DNA of 64,000 bases from Alkalihalobacillus sp. FSL W8-0930 (GTDB lineage Bacteria > Bacillota > Bacilli > Bacillales > Bacillaceae_D). A program made the position numbers and the translations under genes. This document shows positions 53,532 through 63,097 of this stretch, one piece after another. The stretch's first letter is position 1; each line of letters starts with the position of its first letter. The stretch is from NCBI GenBank assembly GCA_037965595.1, contig CP150183.1, positions 3,348,001 to 3,412,000 of the forward strand, written 5' to 3'. The notes beneath the pieces were generated by a model. It ran no database searches. It was not told where the DNA came from and saw only the letters and a list, made by a program, of their open reading frames with translations.

Positions 53532-55319
53532 ATGACAACGTATAAACATAGAAGTGAAATTCCTGAAGAAGAAAAATGGAACTTAGCAGATCTGTACGCC
53601 ACAGAAGCTGATTGGCATAGTGATTTAAAAAAGGTTGAAGCACTCGCACAGGAGCTTGCAGGCTTTGATGGAAACATTAACGATGGACAATCCTTATATG
53701 ATTTCTTAAAAAAGCAGGAGGATCTAAGTTTTATATTCACTAAGGTTTTTGCCTACTCCATGTTCAGTACAGACATTGATACACGTGACTCAAATGCCCA
53801 ATCGCTTAAAGACCGCGCGACACAGGTCAGCGTGAAGGTCGGTTCAGCGACTTCGTTCTTTATGCCTTTTCTACTAACCCTAGATGAAGCAACACTTAAG
53901 GCCTACATAAGTGAAGTGAAGGAGCTTGAATACTTTGAGGAAGACTTATGGGATTCGTTCCGATACAAAACACATGTTCTCACAAAGGAAAAAGAAGAAA
54001 TCCTTTCTGCACTTGGAGAAGCGCTCTCCTCTCCTGATCGCACCTTTGGCATGCTAAACAACGCTGACATTGAGTTCGGTCAAGTGACCAATGATGACGG
54101 CGAAAAAGTAGATATGACTAGAGGCATGTATTCAAAGCTCATTGAAGATGAAGATCGCGAGAAACGTAGGGAAGCATATAAGGCATACTATAAGCCTTAC
54201 GTTCAACTTAGCAACACAATTGCTTCTACGCTGTCTTCAGCCATTAAAAATAACGTGACACTCTCTAAGCTGCGCAACTATGACTCCGCTCTTAGCAAAT
54301 CGCTATTTGGAGACCAGGTTCCAACAGAAGTGTATGATAATCTGATTGCAACCGCTAAGAAAAATCTTGAACCGTATCATCGGTACACAGCGATTCGTAA
54401 AGAAATCTTAGGTCTAGATGAATTGCGACAATATGATTTGAATGTCTCGCTTGTAAGTGGCGCTAAAAAAGATATCTCGTATGAGGAAGCCTACGAAACG
54501 ATGTTAACGGCACTTGCTCCTCTCGGAGACGATTACATCCAAACGCTTCGTGACTTTAAAGAAAAGCGTTACATTGATGTTCGTGAAACACCGGCGAAAC
54601 GCTCTGGTGCTTACAATATGGGAGTATACGGGGTTCATCCGTTTGTCTTGCTTAATCATCACGATGATCTTGATAGCCTGTTTACACTTGCTCACGAGAT
54701 GGGACACGCGATGCACAGTCACTACTCAAGCAAACATCAGCCTCAGATTACAGCGAACTATACCATTTTTGTAGCTGAAGTAGCATCGACTGTAAATGAA
54801 GTGCTATTGATTCACCACTTACTTGAACATTCAAAAGACAAGGACATGCGAAAGTACCTGCTTAATCACTTTATTGATCAATTCCGCGGCACATTCTTTA
54901 CTCAGGTCATGTTTGCTGACTTTGAAAAGCAGACACATGAACTCGCTGAACAAGGTGAACCGCTAAACGCTGAAACGTTTAACGCCATTTACGAAAAGCT
55001 CTTCCGCGAATACAATGGTCCGGACATCGAATTTGATGAGGAAGTGAAATACGGCTGGTCGCGCATTCCGCACTTCTACCGTCCGTTTTATGTCTATAAA
55101 TATTCAACAGGCTTCGCGTCTTCCATTCAAATTGCCAAACGCATCTTGAACAAGGAAGAAGGCGCTCTTGAAGACTATCTGACGTTCCTGAAAAGCGGAA
55201 GCTCTGAATACCCGCTTGAGCTACTGAAAAAAGCAGGAGTAGACTTAACCACACCTGAGCCGATTGAATCAGCGCTTGCCTATCTGGGTGAAATTGTTTC
55301 TGAGTTTGAATCGTTATAA
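53532..55319 (+). CDS. pepF: Oligoendopeptidase F
   Basis: A 595-residue M3 metallopeptidase with the zinc motif HEMGH (AHEMGHAMHSHYS) and downstream Glu (FVAEVASTVNEVLL). It degrades oligopeptides in the cytoplasm. ATG at 53532 follows GAGGAGTGA; an ATG 11 codons earlier has no site. A dispersed hairpin element follows. Confidence 0.95.
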   Translation: MTTYKHRSEIPEEEKWNLADLYATEADWHSDLKKVEALAQELAGFDGNINDGQSLYDFLKKQEDLSFIFTKVFAYSMFSTDIDTRDSNAQSLKDRATQVSVKVGSATSFFMPFLLTLDEATLKAYISEVKELEYFEEDLWDSFRYKTHVLTKEKEEILSALGEALSSPDRTFGMLNNADIEFGQVTNDDGEKVDMTRGMYSKLIEDEDREKRREAYKAYYKPYVQLSNTIASTLSSAIKNNVTLSKLRNYDSALSKSLFGDQVPTEVYDNLIATAKKNLEPYHRYTAIRKEILGLDELRQYDLNVSLVSGAKKDISYEEAYETMLTALAPLGDDYIQTLRDFKEKRYIDVRETPAKRSGAYNMGVYGVHPFVLLNHHDDLDSLFTLAHEMGHAMHSHYSSKHQPQITANYTIFVAEVASTVNEVLLIHHLLEHSKDKDMRKYLLNHFIDQFRGTFFTQVMFADFEKQTHELAEQGEPLNAETFNAIYEKLFREYNGPDIEFDEEVKYGWSRIPHFYRPFYVYKYSTGFASSIQIAKRILNKEEGALEDYLTFLKSGSSEYPLELLKKAGVDLTTPEPIESALAYLGEIVSEFESL

Positions 55320-55368
55320 AAGTGAGGTTTGGGCATATTAGTTAGTAAAACTTGAACATAGGAACAAA

Positions 55369-55547
55369 TCCGCTACAGGAGAATCCCTCGCACCCACAAG
55401 AACGGCCTCAGCCCCCTCCGCGGGAAGAACGCCGCTACAGTGTCTTCACCGCGTTCTGTTCCATAGGAGTCTCGGGTTCACACCCGCTAGTCTGATTAAA
55501 AAGTACAAATGGCGAATGATTCGATCGTAGAATCATTCGCCATTTTC
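55369..55547. repeat. Dispersed about 180-bp hairpin element, copy 2
   Basis: Same blocks as copy 1 at 31042-31220, ending with the hairpin ATGGCGAATGATTC ... GAATCATTCGCCAT and TTTT. It lies between convergent genes. Base changes in one arm of the last hairpin are matched in the other relative to copy 1 (AACGATTAGAC versus AATGATTCGAT), suggesting selection for pairing. Confidence 0.88.
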
Positions 55548-55582
55548 CAGTTATATTTTAGTTTTGCCTCAGCCTCATTCAA

Positions 55583-56512
55583 TTAAAGCTTTCTGGAGTC
55601 CTCAATTAATTCTTCTAACAATTTTTGTGAAGCAAGTCCTTCTGTTGCCGACACAGCAGGCATTTCATCGTCAATCAAACACTGAATAAAATGTTCAATG
55701 GCTTGAGCAAAGCCCTTTTGTTCTAAAGTGGTTTCCCATGAGCCTGAAAATGAACTCGTGACTTGATTGTTCTTTTCACTTTCAAAGTGGTTCATGTTTT
55801 TCACACGATACACAGCGCCTTCGGTAATGAGTTCAATCTGCTCTAAATTCGTCCCCGCTCCCCTATGCATCGAGCTTGTCAGAAGAAGATTTTGCGCTGA
55901 GAGATACTGTTGCTTTGTATGAGCTAATTTGGTGTCATTCAGTTTAATGAACCCATTCTCAAATGTAACCTCGCCATTTGCTAACCAACGTACTGTATCC
56001 ACTAAATGTAAGTAATCATCTAAAAGGATATGCTCATACGAATACGAATCATAGCTTGAATCCAGCCGATGCTTCTCAAGATTGATCCAGGCGCTATCCT
56101 GTTGTTTGACTAATTCTTTTAGCTTCACATACATAGGCGAAAAGCGGCGATTAAATCCAACCATTAGCTTCCTGCCAAGTTTTTCACTTAGTTGAACTAA
56201 CTCTTCTGCTTGTTCCGTTGTTTCTGCAAGAGGCTTGTCTACATATACGTCTAAACCGTTTTGAAGCAATTGGGATACAATCTCATAGTGAGTTTTTGTT
56301 GAGCTATGTACAAAGACGGCATCACATGACTCACTTAATGACTGAAGATCTTCAAATGGTTTGATCCGATATTGCTTACAGATCTGTTCTCTTTTATCGG
56401 CATTCGGTGTATACGCGCCAACAAATGTCCAGTTCGTTTCTTTTGTTAATATAGGAAGGTACGCCTTTTGAGCAATTCCACCTAGGCCAACCATGCCGAT
56501 TCTTGGTTTCAT
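55583..56512 (-). CDS. Gfo/Idh/MocA-family oxidoreductase
   Basis: A 309-residue NAD(P)-dependent oxidoreductase: Rossmann GMVGLGGIAQKAYLP, the VDKPLAET (EKP-type) motif with catalytic Lys, and FNRRFSP; C-terminal beta-sheet domain. It resembles YceM/MviM proteins. Substrate unknown. ATG follows AGGACTTCAT region with a weak GGAGG 7-11 nt upstream. Confidence 0.88.
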   Translation of the reverse strand: MKPRIGMVGLGGIAQKAYLPILTKETNWTFVGAYTPNADKREQICKQYRIKPFEDLQSLSESCDAVFVHSSTKTHYEIVSQLLQNGLDVYVDKPLAETTEQAEELVQLSEKLGRKLMVGFNRRFSPMYVKLKELVKQQDSAWINLEKHRLDSSYDSYSYEHILLDDYLHLVDTVRWLANGEVTFENGFIKLNDTKLAHTKQQYLSAQNLLLTSSMHRGAGTNLEQIELITEGAVYRVKNMNHFESEKNNQVTSSFSGSWETTLEQKGFAQAIEHFIQCLIDDEMPAVSATEGLASQKLLEELIEDSRKL

Positions 56513-56573
56513 ATGAAGTCCTCCAACAAAAAGTTAATTTATAAACCGATTTCAATTATTAGTATACATCTTC

Positions 56574-56654
56574 TTAGCGCCCGAGCAGCGGCGACAACAC
56601 AAGAATGCCAACAAGTACACCTAAAATAAAAATCCCTACATACTTTTTCTTCAT
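56574..56654 (-). CDS. 26-residue single-helix membrane peptide (candidate)
   Basis: MKKKYVGIFILGVLVGILVL and a short Pro-Leu-Gly-Arg end: a basic start plus one hydrophobic helix. GGAGGAGTGG lies 4-11 nt before the ATG, unusually strong for a chance frame. It lies between the ywhD terminator and the oxidoreductase gene. Not recognised; no other evidence. Confidence 0.55.
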   Translation of the reverse strand: MKKKYVGIFILGVLVGILVLSPLLGR

Positions 56655-56674
56655 AACGCCACTCCTCCACATAA

Positions 56675-56701
56675 AGAAAAGAGCTATCGCTAGCTCTTTC
56701 C
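56675..56701 (-). terminator. Intrinsic terminator of ywhD
   Basis: AAAGAGCTA and TAGCTCTTT form a 9-bp stem with a 4-base loop, followed by TCTTT on the minus strand. Confidence 0.8.
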
Positions 56702-56703
56702 CT

Positions 56704-57231
56704 TTAGTCTTTTGCTAATGCCACGTGCAGCTCTTCTTCTGAGCGATTCCACATGTCTTCATTATGGTTTTTAAGAAACTCTGCAAGTAGGACACGGGAT
56801 TTCTTTTCCATGTCATCCACTAAAATATGTCCTTTAAGCGACTTATCCATTTTATTTACGTGCTCCGGCATACTTTTATACCCACGTCTAATTTCTGTAT
56901 CAACAAGCATTTCGCAGCCAGCCACCCCACCGTAATAGGGTTTGCCTTCTTTTGTTGAAATTGTTACCCATACTAACCAATACAGCTTACCATTTGGTAC
57001 TTTATCTTTTTCCTTTAAAAACTTAATACGCTTCTCAACTGCAGATCGTGCATGAAGTGCTCCGAGATCAACAAACACTTCTTCTTCTGCTGGATCTACA
57101 AACACAGGTGTAATATTGTCTAGATTTAACGTCCCGACACCAAACCCACCATGACCATCCGTGGAATCTCCACTTAAAATCGTAAACCCATCCGTTTTCT
57201 TCTTTAAGTTTTTGTTATTTAAAAGATCCAT
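56704..57231 (-). CDS. ywhD: YwhD-family protein
   Basis: A 175-residue protein: GFTILSGDSTDGHGGFGVGTLNLDNITPVFVDPAEEEVFVDLGALHARSAVEKRIKF matches the YwhD family in length and pattern. Function unknown. B. subtilis has it near ywgA and pbpG as here. GGGAG site before the ATG. Confidence 0.88.
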   Translation of the reverse strand: MDLLNNKNLKKKTDGFTILSGDSTDGHGGFGVGTLNLDNITPVFVDPAEEEVFVDLGALHARSAVEKRIKFLKEKDKVPNGKLYWLVWVTISTKEGKPYYGGVAGCEMLVDTEIRRGYKSMPEHVNKMDKSLKGHILVDDMEKKSRVLLAEFLKNHNEDMWNRSEEELHVALAKD

Positions 57232-57399
57232 TTGTATGAACTCCCTTTCATTATTCAGCCGTTAGTCATTCTTTCTTTTAGTTTAACATACCCCAACCCA
57301 ATTGAACTATTGCAAGACCTGTGCAAATGTCGACAGCTTCCACCAAACGTTGACAGGAGTATTCAGTAGTTATGATGAACATTTAGGAGCATATGCGAC

Positions 57400-57474
57400 T
57401 TGACAGACAATAATATAAAATATTTATAAAATATGAAAAAATATATGGAAATTTCAAGACTATCAGACTATAAT
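57400..57474 (+). promoter_or_regulatory. Candidate promoters of the acidic surface protein gene
   Basis: TTGACA (57400-57405) with TTTATA/TATAAA 17-19 bp on, and a perfect TATAAT (57469-57474) with TGGAAA 17 bp before it. The region is very AT-rich, so either may be used. Confidence 0.45.
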
Positions 57475-57514
57475 CAGTTCAGCAGTATCAATATATTTCC
57501 TTGGGAGGAAAAAG

Positions 57515-58696
57515 ATGAAGCGTTTTGTATCGATGTTTTTAGTGGTTGCACTATTAGTATTTACGGTACCAACAGTCAGTTTTGCTGCAGTAACGGATGA
57601 AGAGTTAGAAGGGTATTTAGCAGAAAAGAATATTACAAGAGAGCAGTTAGATGACTATTTTTCTATCTTTGATACAACGGTGGATGAATTTGAAGATATA
57701 GAAGATCTAGAAGGGTTCGTATGGATATTATCCGATGAAGTTGATGAAGGATACACGTTCCTCGATATGCTTATTGACAACTTTGAAACTACATACGAAG
57801 AACTTGAAGCGTTACTCGCCGAAAATAATACATCTGTTAATGAATTTATTTTCTATGAAGAACTAGAAAATTATTTATGGGAGAATTACGAGTGGGATCT
57901 TTCTTGGGACGAAGAATGGACTGAGGAAGAAGAATGGGAAGAGATTTCTTTTGATGGCCTTTTTGATGAAATCGGACTATCTGATAAAGAACTCGAAGCA
58001 TTGTTCGAGCACCTAATTAACGTTGTTGAACAAAACCCTGAGGCAATTGATCAACTTCTAGCTCTTGCTGAGCGCATGGAAGCTTTCGGTGATTTTGAAT
58101 CTTCTACCGAACTAACAGCAGAAGAAATCGCTGAACTCTTTGCCATTGGTAACGAATTAATTAAAGTATTACAAATGAACCCTGAGTTTTATCTAGCAAA
58201 ACCAGGTGAGCAAAAGCCGATTAGCTTCGCTGATCTATTAAAGCTGACTGAGTTAAAAGGGTATGACTTACTTGTTGTACTCTATGATCTTGAAGGAAAT
58301 AAGCTAGCTGATTTTATTATCACTGCAGAACTATTTAACGGGAACACACTTGGTAATGTTGGCGATGACTTGGGTGAGACCGGAGTAATCGTTGAAGACG
58401 TTGTAGAAAACAAGCCAGCAACTGAGAACAAACCAGCACCTACCCCAACCCCTGCTCCACCTGCTAACACAAAAGCAGAAAAAGTGGAAAAGGTAGCGAA
58501 GGACAACAAAGCTGCTCCTGCAAAACAAAGCGAGTCTAAAAAAGACAATACCTCTTCTTCTAAAAAGGTAACAAAAACAGTAGATGGTGCAAAAATGCCT
58601 AAGACTGCGACTGATTATCCGCTGTACACGTTCATTGGTCTTGGAATGACGTTAGTTGGATTCATCTTATTCCGTCGCTTTAAAATGGCATCATGA
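57515..58696 (+). CDS. Acidic LPXTA-type surface protein, sortase D substrate
   Basis: A 393-residue secreted protein: signal peptide (about 1-24), strongly Asp/Glu-rich body with repeated (E)ELExxLxE(K/N)N segments (27-115) and Trp-Glu clusters (125-145), a Pro/Lys linker (300-350) and a C-terminal sorting signal MPKTA (361-365), hydrophobic helix and RRFK tail. It fits the 'processed acidic surface protein' family that pairs with class D sortase. The signal starts with Met instead of Leu. A highly acidic wall protein suits an alkaliphile. GGGAGG precedes the ATG. Confidence 0.85.
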   Translation: MKRFVSMFLVVALLVFTVPTVSFAAVTDEELEGYLAEKNITREQLDDYFSIFDTTVDEFEDIEDLEGFVWILSDEVDEGYTFLDMLIDNFETTYEELEALLAENNTSVNEFIFYEELENYLWENYEWDLSWDEEWTEEEEWEEISFDGLFDEIGLSDKELEALFEHLINVVEQNPEAIDQLLALAERMEAFGDFESSTELTAEEIAELFAIGNELIKVLQMNPEFYLAKPGEQKPISFADLLKLTELKGYDLLVVLYDLEGNKLADFIITAELFNGNTLGNVGDDLGETGVIVEDVVENKPATENKPAPTPTPAPPANTKAEKVEKVAKDNKAAPAKQSESKKDNTSSSKKVTKTVDGAKMPKTATDYPLYTFIGLGMTLVGFILFRRFKMAS

Positions 58697-59358
58697 GTAG
58701 ACACGTAAATAGGACGAAACGCTCTAACAAGCGTTTCATCCTTCTTTTTTTAGCTGTCGCTCTGATTGCAGGTGGCCTGTGGTTTACGACAACCAATACG
58801 TACAAATTTGCAAAAGGATATTTCTTGTTTAAGACCGATCAAGTGGTTAGTGCTGAAGCGCCCAAGGAGGAAAAACCTTCTACTGAGGAACCTGTAGATG
58901 AACCGACTGAGCCAATTGATTGGTGGCCGGAGCAAGGTGAGTTGATGGGTGAGCTTGAAATTCCCGTTTTGAATGCCACCCTCCCTATCTATCATGGGAC
59001 CGATGATAATGAGCTTGATCAGGGTATCGGTCATTTTGCACAGAGCGTACTTCCTGGTGATCCTGATAACTCTGTGTTGTCAGGGCATCGTGATACGGTC
59101 TTTCGTAAGCTTGGTGAGGTTGGAGAAGGCGATACGTTAATTGTCCGCACGCGTATCGGTGAATATACATTTAAGATTTTCAGAGAACGTATTGTCGATG
59201 AGGATGATCGTACGGTGATTGTTTCGACTGAGGATGCGCAGCTTACTCTCACCACTTGTTATCCATTTGATTTTGTCGGCGCCGCTCCAGATCGCTACGT
59301 GCTTGAAGCGGAATTAATTGATACCACTCTTTATCCGGAACTTGTTGATTTTGAATGA
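58693..59358 (+). CDS. srtD: Class D sortase
   Basis: A 221-residue transpeptidase: membrane helix (about 14-33), acidic linker, sortase barrel with His132 (SGHRDT), Cys189 (LTLTTCYPF) and Arg201 (PDRYVL). Its ATG overlaps the stop of the surface-protein gene by four bases, so the two form an enzyme-substrate pair. Confidence 0.93.
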   Translation: MSRHVNRTKRSNKRFILLFLAVALIAGGLWFTTTNTYKFAKGYFLFKTDQVVSAEAPKEEKPSTEEPVDEPTEPIDWWPEQGELMGELEIPVLNATLPIYHGTDDNELDQGIGHFAQSVLPGDPDNSVLSGHRDTVFRKLGEVGEGDTLIVRTRIGEYTFKIFRERIVDEDDRTVIVSTEDAQLTLTTCYPFDFVGAAPDRYVLEAELIDTTLYPELVDFE

Positions 59359-59407
59359 TCGGGTCATCTGCTATACTAGAGGCAGATGAGGAGAAGGAGG
59401 GTTAGAC

Positions 59408-59599
59408 ATGCCAATTGTAACGGTTAAAATGCTAGAAGGTCGTAATGACGATCAAAAGCGCGCACTGATTGAACAGGTGACAAGCGCAGTTGTAGAGACA
59501 GTCGATGCACCTCCAGAGAACGTAACGGTCATCATTGAAGAGATGAAGCATGAGCACTACGGAAAAGCTGGGAAACGTCCAGCGATTGTAGACAAATAA
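59408..59599 (+). CDS. ywhB: 4-oxalocrotonate tautomerase-family protein
   Basis: A 63-residue tautomerase with the catalytic N-terminal proline (MPIVTVKMLEGR) and PPENVTVIIEEMKHEHYGKAG. Processed Pro1 is the general base. Physiological substrate unknown in Bacillus. GGAGG site; terminator follows. Confidence 0.93.
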   Translation: MPIVTVKMLEGRNDDQKRALIEQVTSAVVETVDAPPENVTVIIEEMKHEHYGKAGKRPAIVDK

Positions 59600-59601
59600 A
59601 G

Positions 59602-59646
59602 AAAAAGAAGGTCACCCGATATCGATCAGGTGGCCTTCTTTTTGTC
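59602..59646. terminator. Terminator after ywhB
   Basis: AAAGAAGGTCACC pairs with GGTGGCCTTCTTT (one mismatch), then TTTTTG; it overlaps the 3' end of the convergent small gene. Confidence 0.85.
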
Positions 59647-59802
59647 TCTCTTTATATAATGATGGGATGCGAACCACACCAAGAAAATAATTGTTAACAC
59701 CGTATACCCTGCACCTGGCTTTTCGATCATAAGCCACAGCATCAAAGGAATACCTGTACCAAATAATACCCAAAACAACACAACAAAACTGAAGAACTTC
59801 AT
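59626..59802 (-). CDS. Small two-helix membrane protein
   Basis: A 58-residue protein, MKFFSFVVLFWVLFGTGIPL..., with two helices and a basic tail (IKRDKKKAT). AAGGGTGAG lies 5 nt before the ATG at 59802; a GTG at 59811 is also in frame. Not recognised. Confidence 0.6.
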   Translation of the reverse strand: MKFFSFVVLFWVLFGTGIPLMLWLMIEKPGAGYTVLTIIFLVWFASHHYIKRDKKKAT

Positions 59803-59911
59803 GGGTCTCACCCTTCACGTTGTCAAAAGTCTACTTTTACTATATAAAAAGATGACTCTTGTTGACATCGTAAAGCTGTTAAAAAACATGTGAGATTATG
59901 TCAGTCCCCTT

Positions 59912-60415
59912 TTATTGAACCATATTCTCCAATTGTTGTTTGTAATCCATCGCTTTTTCAAATTCTTCATCGGTAAACTTTTGTTTTGGTTTCACAGAGG
60001 TCACCTTTTCCTTAAGCTCTTCGCCTTCTAAGTGGTCAAAATACAGCATGGTTGATAAAAGCTCCAAAAACCTTGAGCTTTGTTCATTTAAGCTTGTTGT
60101 AATTGGTGTCACATCGGGCATATCAATCGTTGACAGAGAAAGAAATTGAGTTCCTTCCTCTGACAAACGATAACGATACTGATAGTAGTGACCTTTGTCT
60201 TCTCGAACCTCGTCGAGTAATCCAAGATTGGTCAATTCTTCTACTCGAAGACTTAGCTCTTCTGAATACGGTCCATAGACGTGAAAGGTATACCGTTCCC
60301 TAAACGGCAGACTCAGCTTCTTTTCTATGTAGATCATCTTTTGTAATTTCTTACGGCCGACCACTTCCCCTGCTTGTGAGAAAAATGTCATGAGCTTCGC
60401 ATGTTCATCTAGCAT
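59912..60415 (-). CDS. ywgA: YwgA-family protein
   Basis: A 167-residue mostly helical protein (MTFFSQAGEVVGRKKLQKMIYIEKKLSLPF, winged-helix-like YGPYSEELSLRVEELTNLGLLDE). Function unknown; the N-terminal half resembles antitoxin-like or DUF4065-like regulators only in outline. Located directly after ywfO as in B. subtilis. Confidence 0.85.
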   Translation of the reverse strand: MLDEHAKLMTFFSQAGEVVGRKKLQKMIYIEKKLSLPFRERYTFHVYGPYSEELSLRVEELTNLGLLDEVREDKGHYYQYRYRLSEEGTQFLSLSTIDMPDVTPITTSLNEQSSRFLELLSTMLYFDHLEGEELKEKVTSVKPKQKFTDEEFEKAMDYKQQLENMVQ

Positions 60416-60430
60416 CTATGTGCAACTCCT

Positions 60431-61735
60431 TCACCCTTCTTTGTTTAACAGCATGTATATCTCTCTTTTTTCTTCCTCAAACGCATCCGTTGCCTCAAGC
60501 CAATCTCCAGGGTAATACAGCTTATGGTCCGTTCGTTTTTTCCCTGAGATGGATTCAACCACATCCGACTGTCTGGACAGCTCTCTTAGCTTACCGTTTG
60601 GCAAAATGAGATGAATCGGTACTCTTTCCTCTTCTTCTCCCGGTCGATAAAAGTCATAAGGTAGGTCTGATGATGAGTCCACAACTAAGTAATAATCTGG
60701 ATCAAGTCCAGCTTTTGCAAATAATTCACGCAGCCGTGCCCAATCCCCCATTTGAATGTTCGGATTCACTTCCACGTACTTAAACAACCGACGATTCATG
60801 AACCTGACACAAAGATCCTGTAGAATCTCGTCCTGTTCTTCTTGCCATATTTGAAAATAGTAGAGAACAACCGATTCGTCAAGACGCAAATAATCCTCTA
60901 GTGTTGGACTCCCATCAAAAAAGGAAAATAAATGTGTAGGAGCCTGCTGAAATTCGTATCCTTGTTTGTATAACCACTTTGCCCGTTGGAAAATCTTACT
61001 CAAAATCACTTCCGCACTTCTTGTTACAGGGTGAAAATAGACCTGCCAATACATCTGGTATCGACTCATGATGTAATCTTCTACGGCATGCATTCCGCTT
61101 TGCTTAATCACTACTTGATCTTCTGTCGGTCTCATCACTCGAAGAATTCGTTCCATGTCAAAATGACCATAGCTCACACCGATGTTATACGCATCCCGTT
61201 GCAAGTAATCCATGCGATCCGCATCAATTTGACTGGAAATCATACTTGTTACCAGTTTGTTCGATGATGTTTTCTCAATGACTTCTGCCACATCTTTTGC
61301 AAATGTCGGACTAACAGATGTTAATACGTCATTTACTTCTGTATCTCCAAGGATAATCGCTCGTGTCCAGTCCTCGTGATCAGAATGAAATACCTTTTCA
61401 AACGAATGAGAAAAAGGTCCATGACCAATATCGTGTAGTAATGCTGCAGCTAGAGCCAGAAGCCTGTCCTGTTCGTTCCAATGAGGACGCCCCTCAAATA
61501 CATTAATCATTCGCCTTGTGATCTCATACACACCAAGCGAATGCGTAAAACGAGTATGCTCCGCCCCATGAAAAGTCATATAGCTTGTCCCAAGTTGTCG
61601 TACACGTCTAAGACGTTGAAATTCTTTTGTTCCGATTAATGCCCAAATGACCTTATCCCGCACGTGTATATATCTGTGAACAGGATCTTTAAATACTTTC
61701 TCTTCATCAAGCATACCCTGATACGATTCTGTCAT
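60431..61735 (-). CDS. ywfO: HD-domain phosphohydrolase YwfO
   Basis: A 434-residue HD protein: FKDPVHRYIHVRDKVIWALIGTKEFQRLRRVRQLGTSYMTFHGAEHTRFTHSLGVYE, metal motif LLHDIGHGPFSHSFE and QIDADRMDYLQRDAYNIG. Related to dNTP triphosphohydrolases. Operon with ywgA (gap 15 bp). Confidence 0.92.
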   Translation of the reverse strand: MTESYQGMLDEEKVFKDPVHRYIHVRDKVIWALIGTKEFQRLRRVRQLGTSYMTFHGAEHTRFTHSLGVYEITRRMINVFEGRPHWNEQDRLLALAAALLHDIGHGPFSHSFEKVFHSDHEDWTRAIILGDTEVNDVLTSVSPTFAKDVAEVIEKTSSNKLVTSMISSQIDADRMDYLQRDAYNIGVSYGHFDMERILRVMRPTEDQVVIKQSGMHAVEDYIMSRYQMYWQVYFHPVTRSAEVILSKIFQRAKWLYKQGYEFQQAPTHLFSFFDGSPTLEDYLRLDESVVLYYFQIWQEEQDEILQDLCVRFMNRRLFKYVEVNPNIQMGDWARLRELFAKAGLDPDYYLVVDSSSDLPYDFYRPGEEEERVPIHLILPNGKLRELSRQSDVVESISGKKRTDHKLYYPGDWLEATDAFEEEKREIYMLLNKEG

Positions 61736-61798
61736 GGCCGTTTCTCTCCATTTATGTCGATAATAGATTTATTATACATGAGTGGGTGCGATCATGAA

Positions 61799-61842
61799 AT
61801 GAAAAACCAAGACAATATCCAACAATTGTCTTGGTTTTTATA
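61799..61842 (-). terminator. Intrinsic terminator of the symporter gene
   Basis: AAAACCAAGACAAT pairs with ATTGTCTTGGTTTT, then TTTCAT on the minus strand. Confidence 0.9.
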
Positions 61843-61849
61843 CACTCTC

Positions 61850-63097
61850 TTAAGAGGTAGCTTGCATCTCTTTATCTTCGTCAATGTGACCATTTTTGCG
61901 TTCTCCGTGGTCCACAATAACAGCACATACAGCGTCCCCTGTAATGTTGACTGACGTTCTCATCATATCTAGAATACGGTCAACCCCAATAACAAGAGCG
62001 ATCCCTTCTGGCGGAAGGCCAACAGATGTTAAGACCATCGCTAGCATGATCATCCCTACACCAGGTACTCCTGCTGTACCGATACTTGCTAAAGTGGCTG
62101 TTAAGACAATGGTTAATAGGTCAGGCACATCTAATGTTATTCCATATACCTGAGCAATAAAAACGGTCGCAATTGCCTGCATAATAGCCGTTCCATCCAT
62201 GTTGATGGTGGCTCCGAGTGGCTGTACAAAGCTTGATACCGTCTTTGATACACCTAGGTTTTCTTGTGCAGATTTCATAGATAGTGGTAGCGTCCCGTTA
62301 CTACTAGATAAGCTGAAGCCCATCGCAATCGCCGGGAAGAATCCTTTGTAAAATTTAACAGGATTCATCTTACCGAAGACCGCTACTGCTCCTCCGTATG
62401 TCACGATGCTATGAATAATTAAAGCTCCAATCACACAAAGCATATACATCGCGAGTGATCTCATTGCACCAATTCCCGCACTTCCTAATGCAGAGGCAAT
62501 GAGTGCACCTGCGCCGTATGGAGCAACCTTCATAATGACTCCAACAAGGTACATCATAATCTCATTACCCTGTTCAAACAGCTTTGTTATTCCCTTTACC
62601 TTATCTCCTAAGATCGCAAGCGCAATCCCCACGAATAGTGAGAAGGCGATAATTTGAAGCATCTCTCCAGAAGCCATTGCTTCAATTGGATTAGAAGGAA
62701 TGATATTTGTGATCGTCTCCATAATCGGAGGCGCTTCTTCTGCCGTATAATTTTGATCTCCTTCGCCAAGCAACCCTTCATCACCTGGTTGAACAATTAA
62801 TGCAATGGATAAACCAATGGCTAAAGCAATAGCAGTGGTAATTAAGAAAAATCCAACTGTTTTCCCACCGATTCTCCCAAGCTTCTTTGGATCACCCATT
62901 CCAGCCGCTCCCAATGCAATGGAGAAAAATACGAGCGGAACAACAATCATCATAATCAAGTTAAGAAAAATCGTCCCAACTGGATCGAAAAAATATGTAT
63001 CCACATATTGAAAAGCATCAGGTGCAAAGATATTAAAAATAACACCAGTTACCGCACCAACTAAAAGACCAATTAATATTTTTACCGTTAAATTCAT
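61850..63097 (-). CDS. Dicarboxylate/glutamate:cation symporter (DAACS)
   Basis: A 415-residue transporter with the DAACS signatures: SSSNGTLPLSM hairpin, NMDGTAIMQ, IGTAGVPGVGMIML and VDRILDMMRTSVNITGD. It imports glutamate, aspartate or C4-dicarboxylates with Na+ or H+; Na+ would be expected at high pH. The C-terminus is hydrophilic. AAGGGAGC before the ATG. Confidence 0.93.
   Translation of the reverse strand: MNLTVKILIGLLVGAVTGVIFNIFAPDAFQYVDTYFFDPVGTIFLNLIMMIVVPLVFFSIALGAAGMGDPKKLGRIGGKTVGFFLITTAIALAIGLSIALIVQPGDEGLLGEGDQNYTAEEAPPIMETITNIIPSNPIEAMASGEMLQIIAFSLFVGIALAILGDKVKGITKLFEQGNEIMMYLVGVIMKVAPYGAGALIASALGSAGIGAMRSLAMYMLCVIGALIIHSIVTYGGAVAVFGKMNPVKFYKGFFPAIAMGFSLSSSNGTLPLSMKSAQENLGVSKTVSSFVQPLGATINMDGTAIMQAIATVFIAQVYGITLDVPDLLTIVLTATLASIGTAGVPGVGMIMLAMVLTSVGLPPEGIALVIGVDRILDMMRTSVNITGDAVCAVIVDHGERKNGHIDEDKEMQATS

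Noticed and set aside
59612-59818. 68-codon reverse frame overlapping the small membrane gene at 59626-59802
   Set aside because: It is an alternative frame lacking a hydrophobic pattern and without its own ribosome site.
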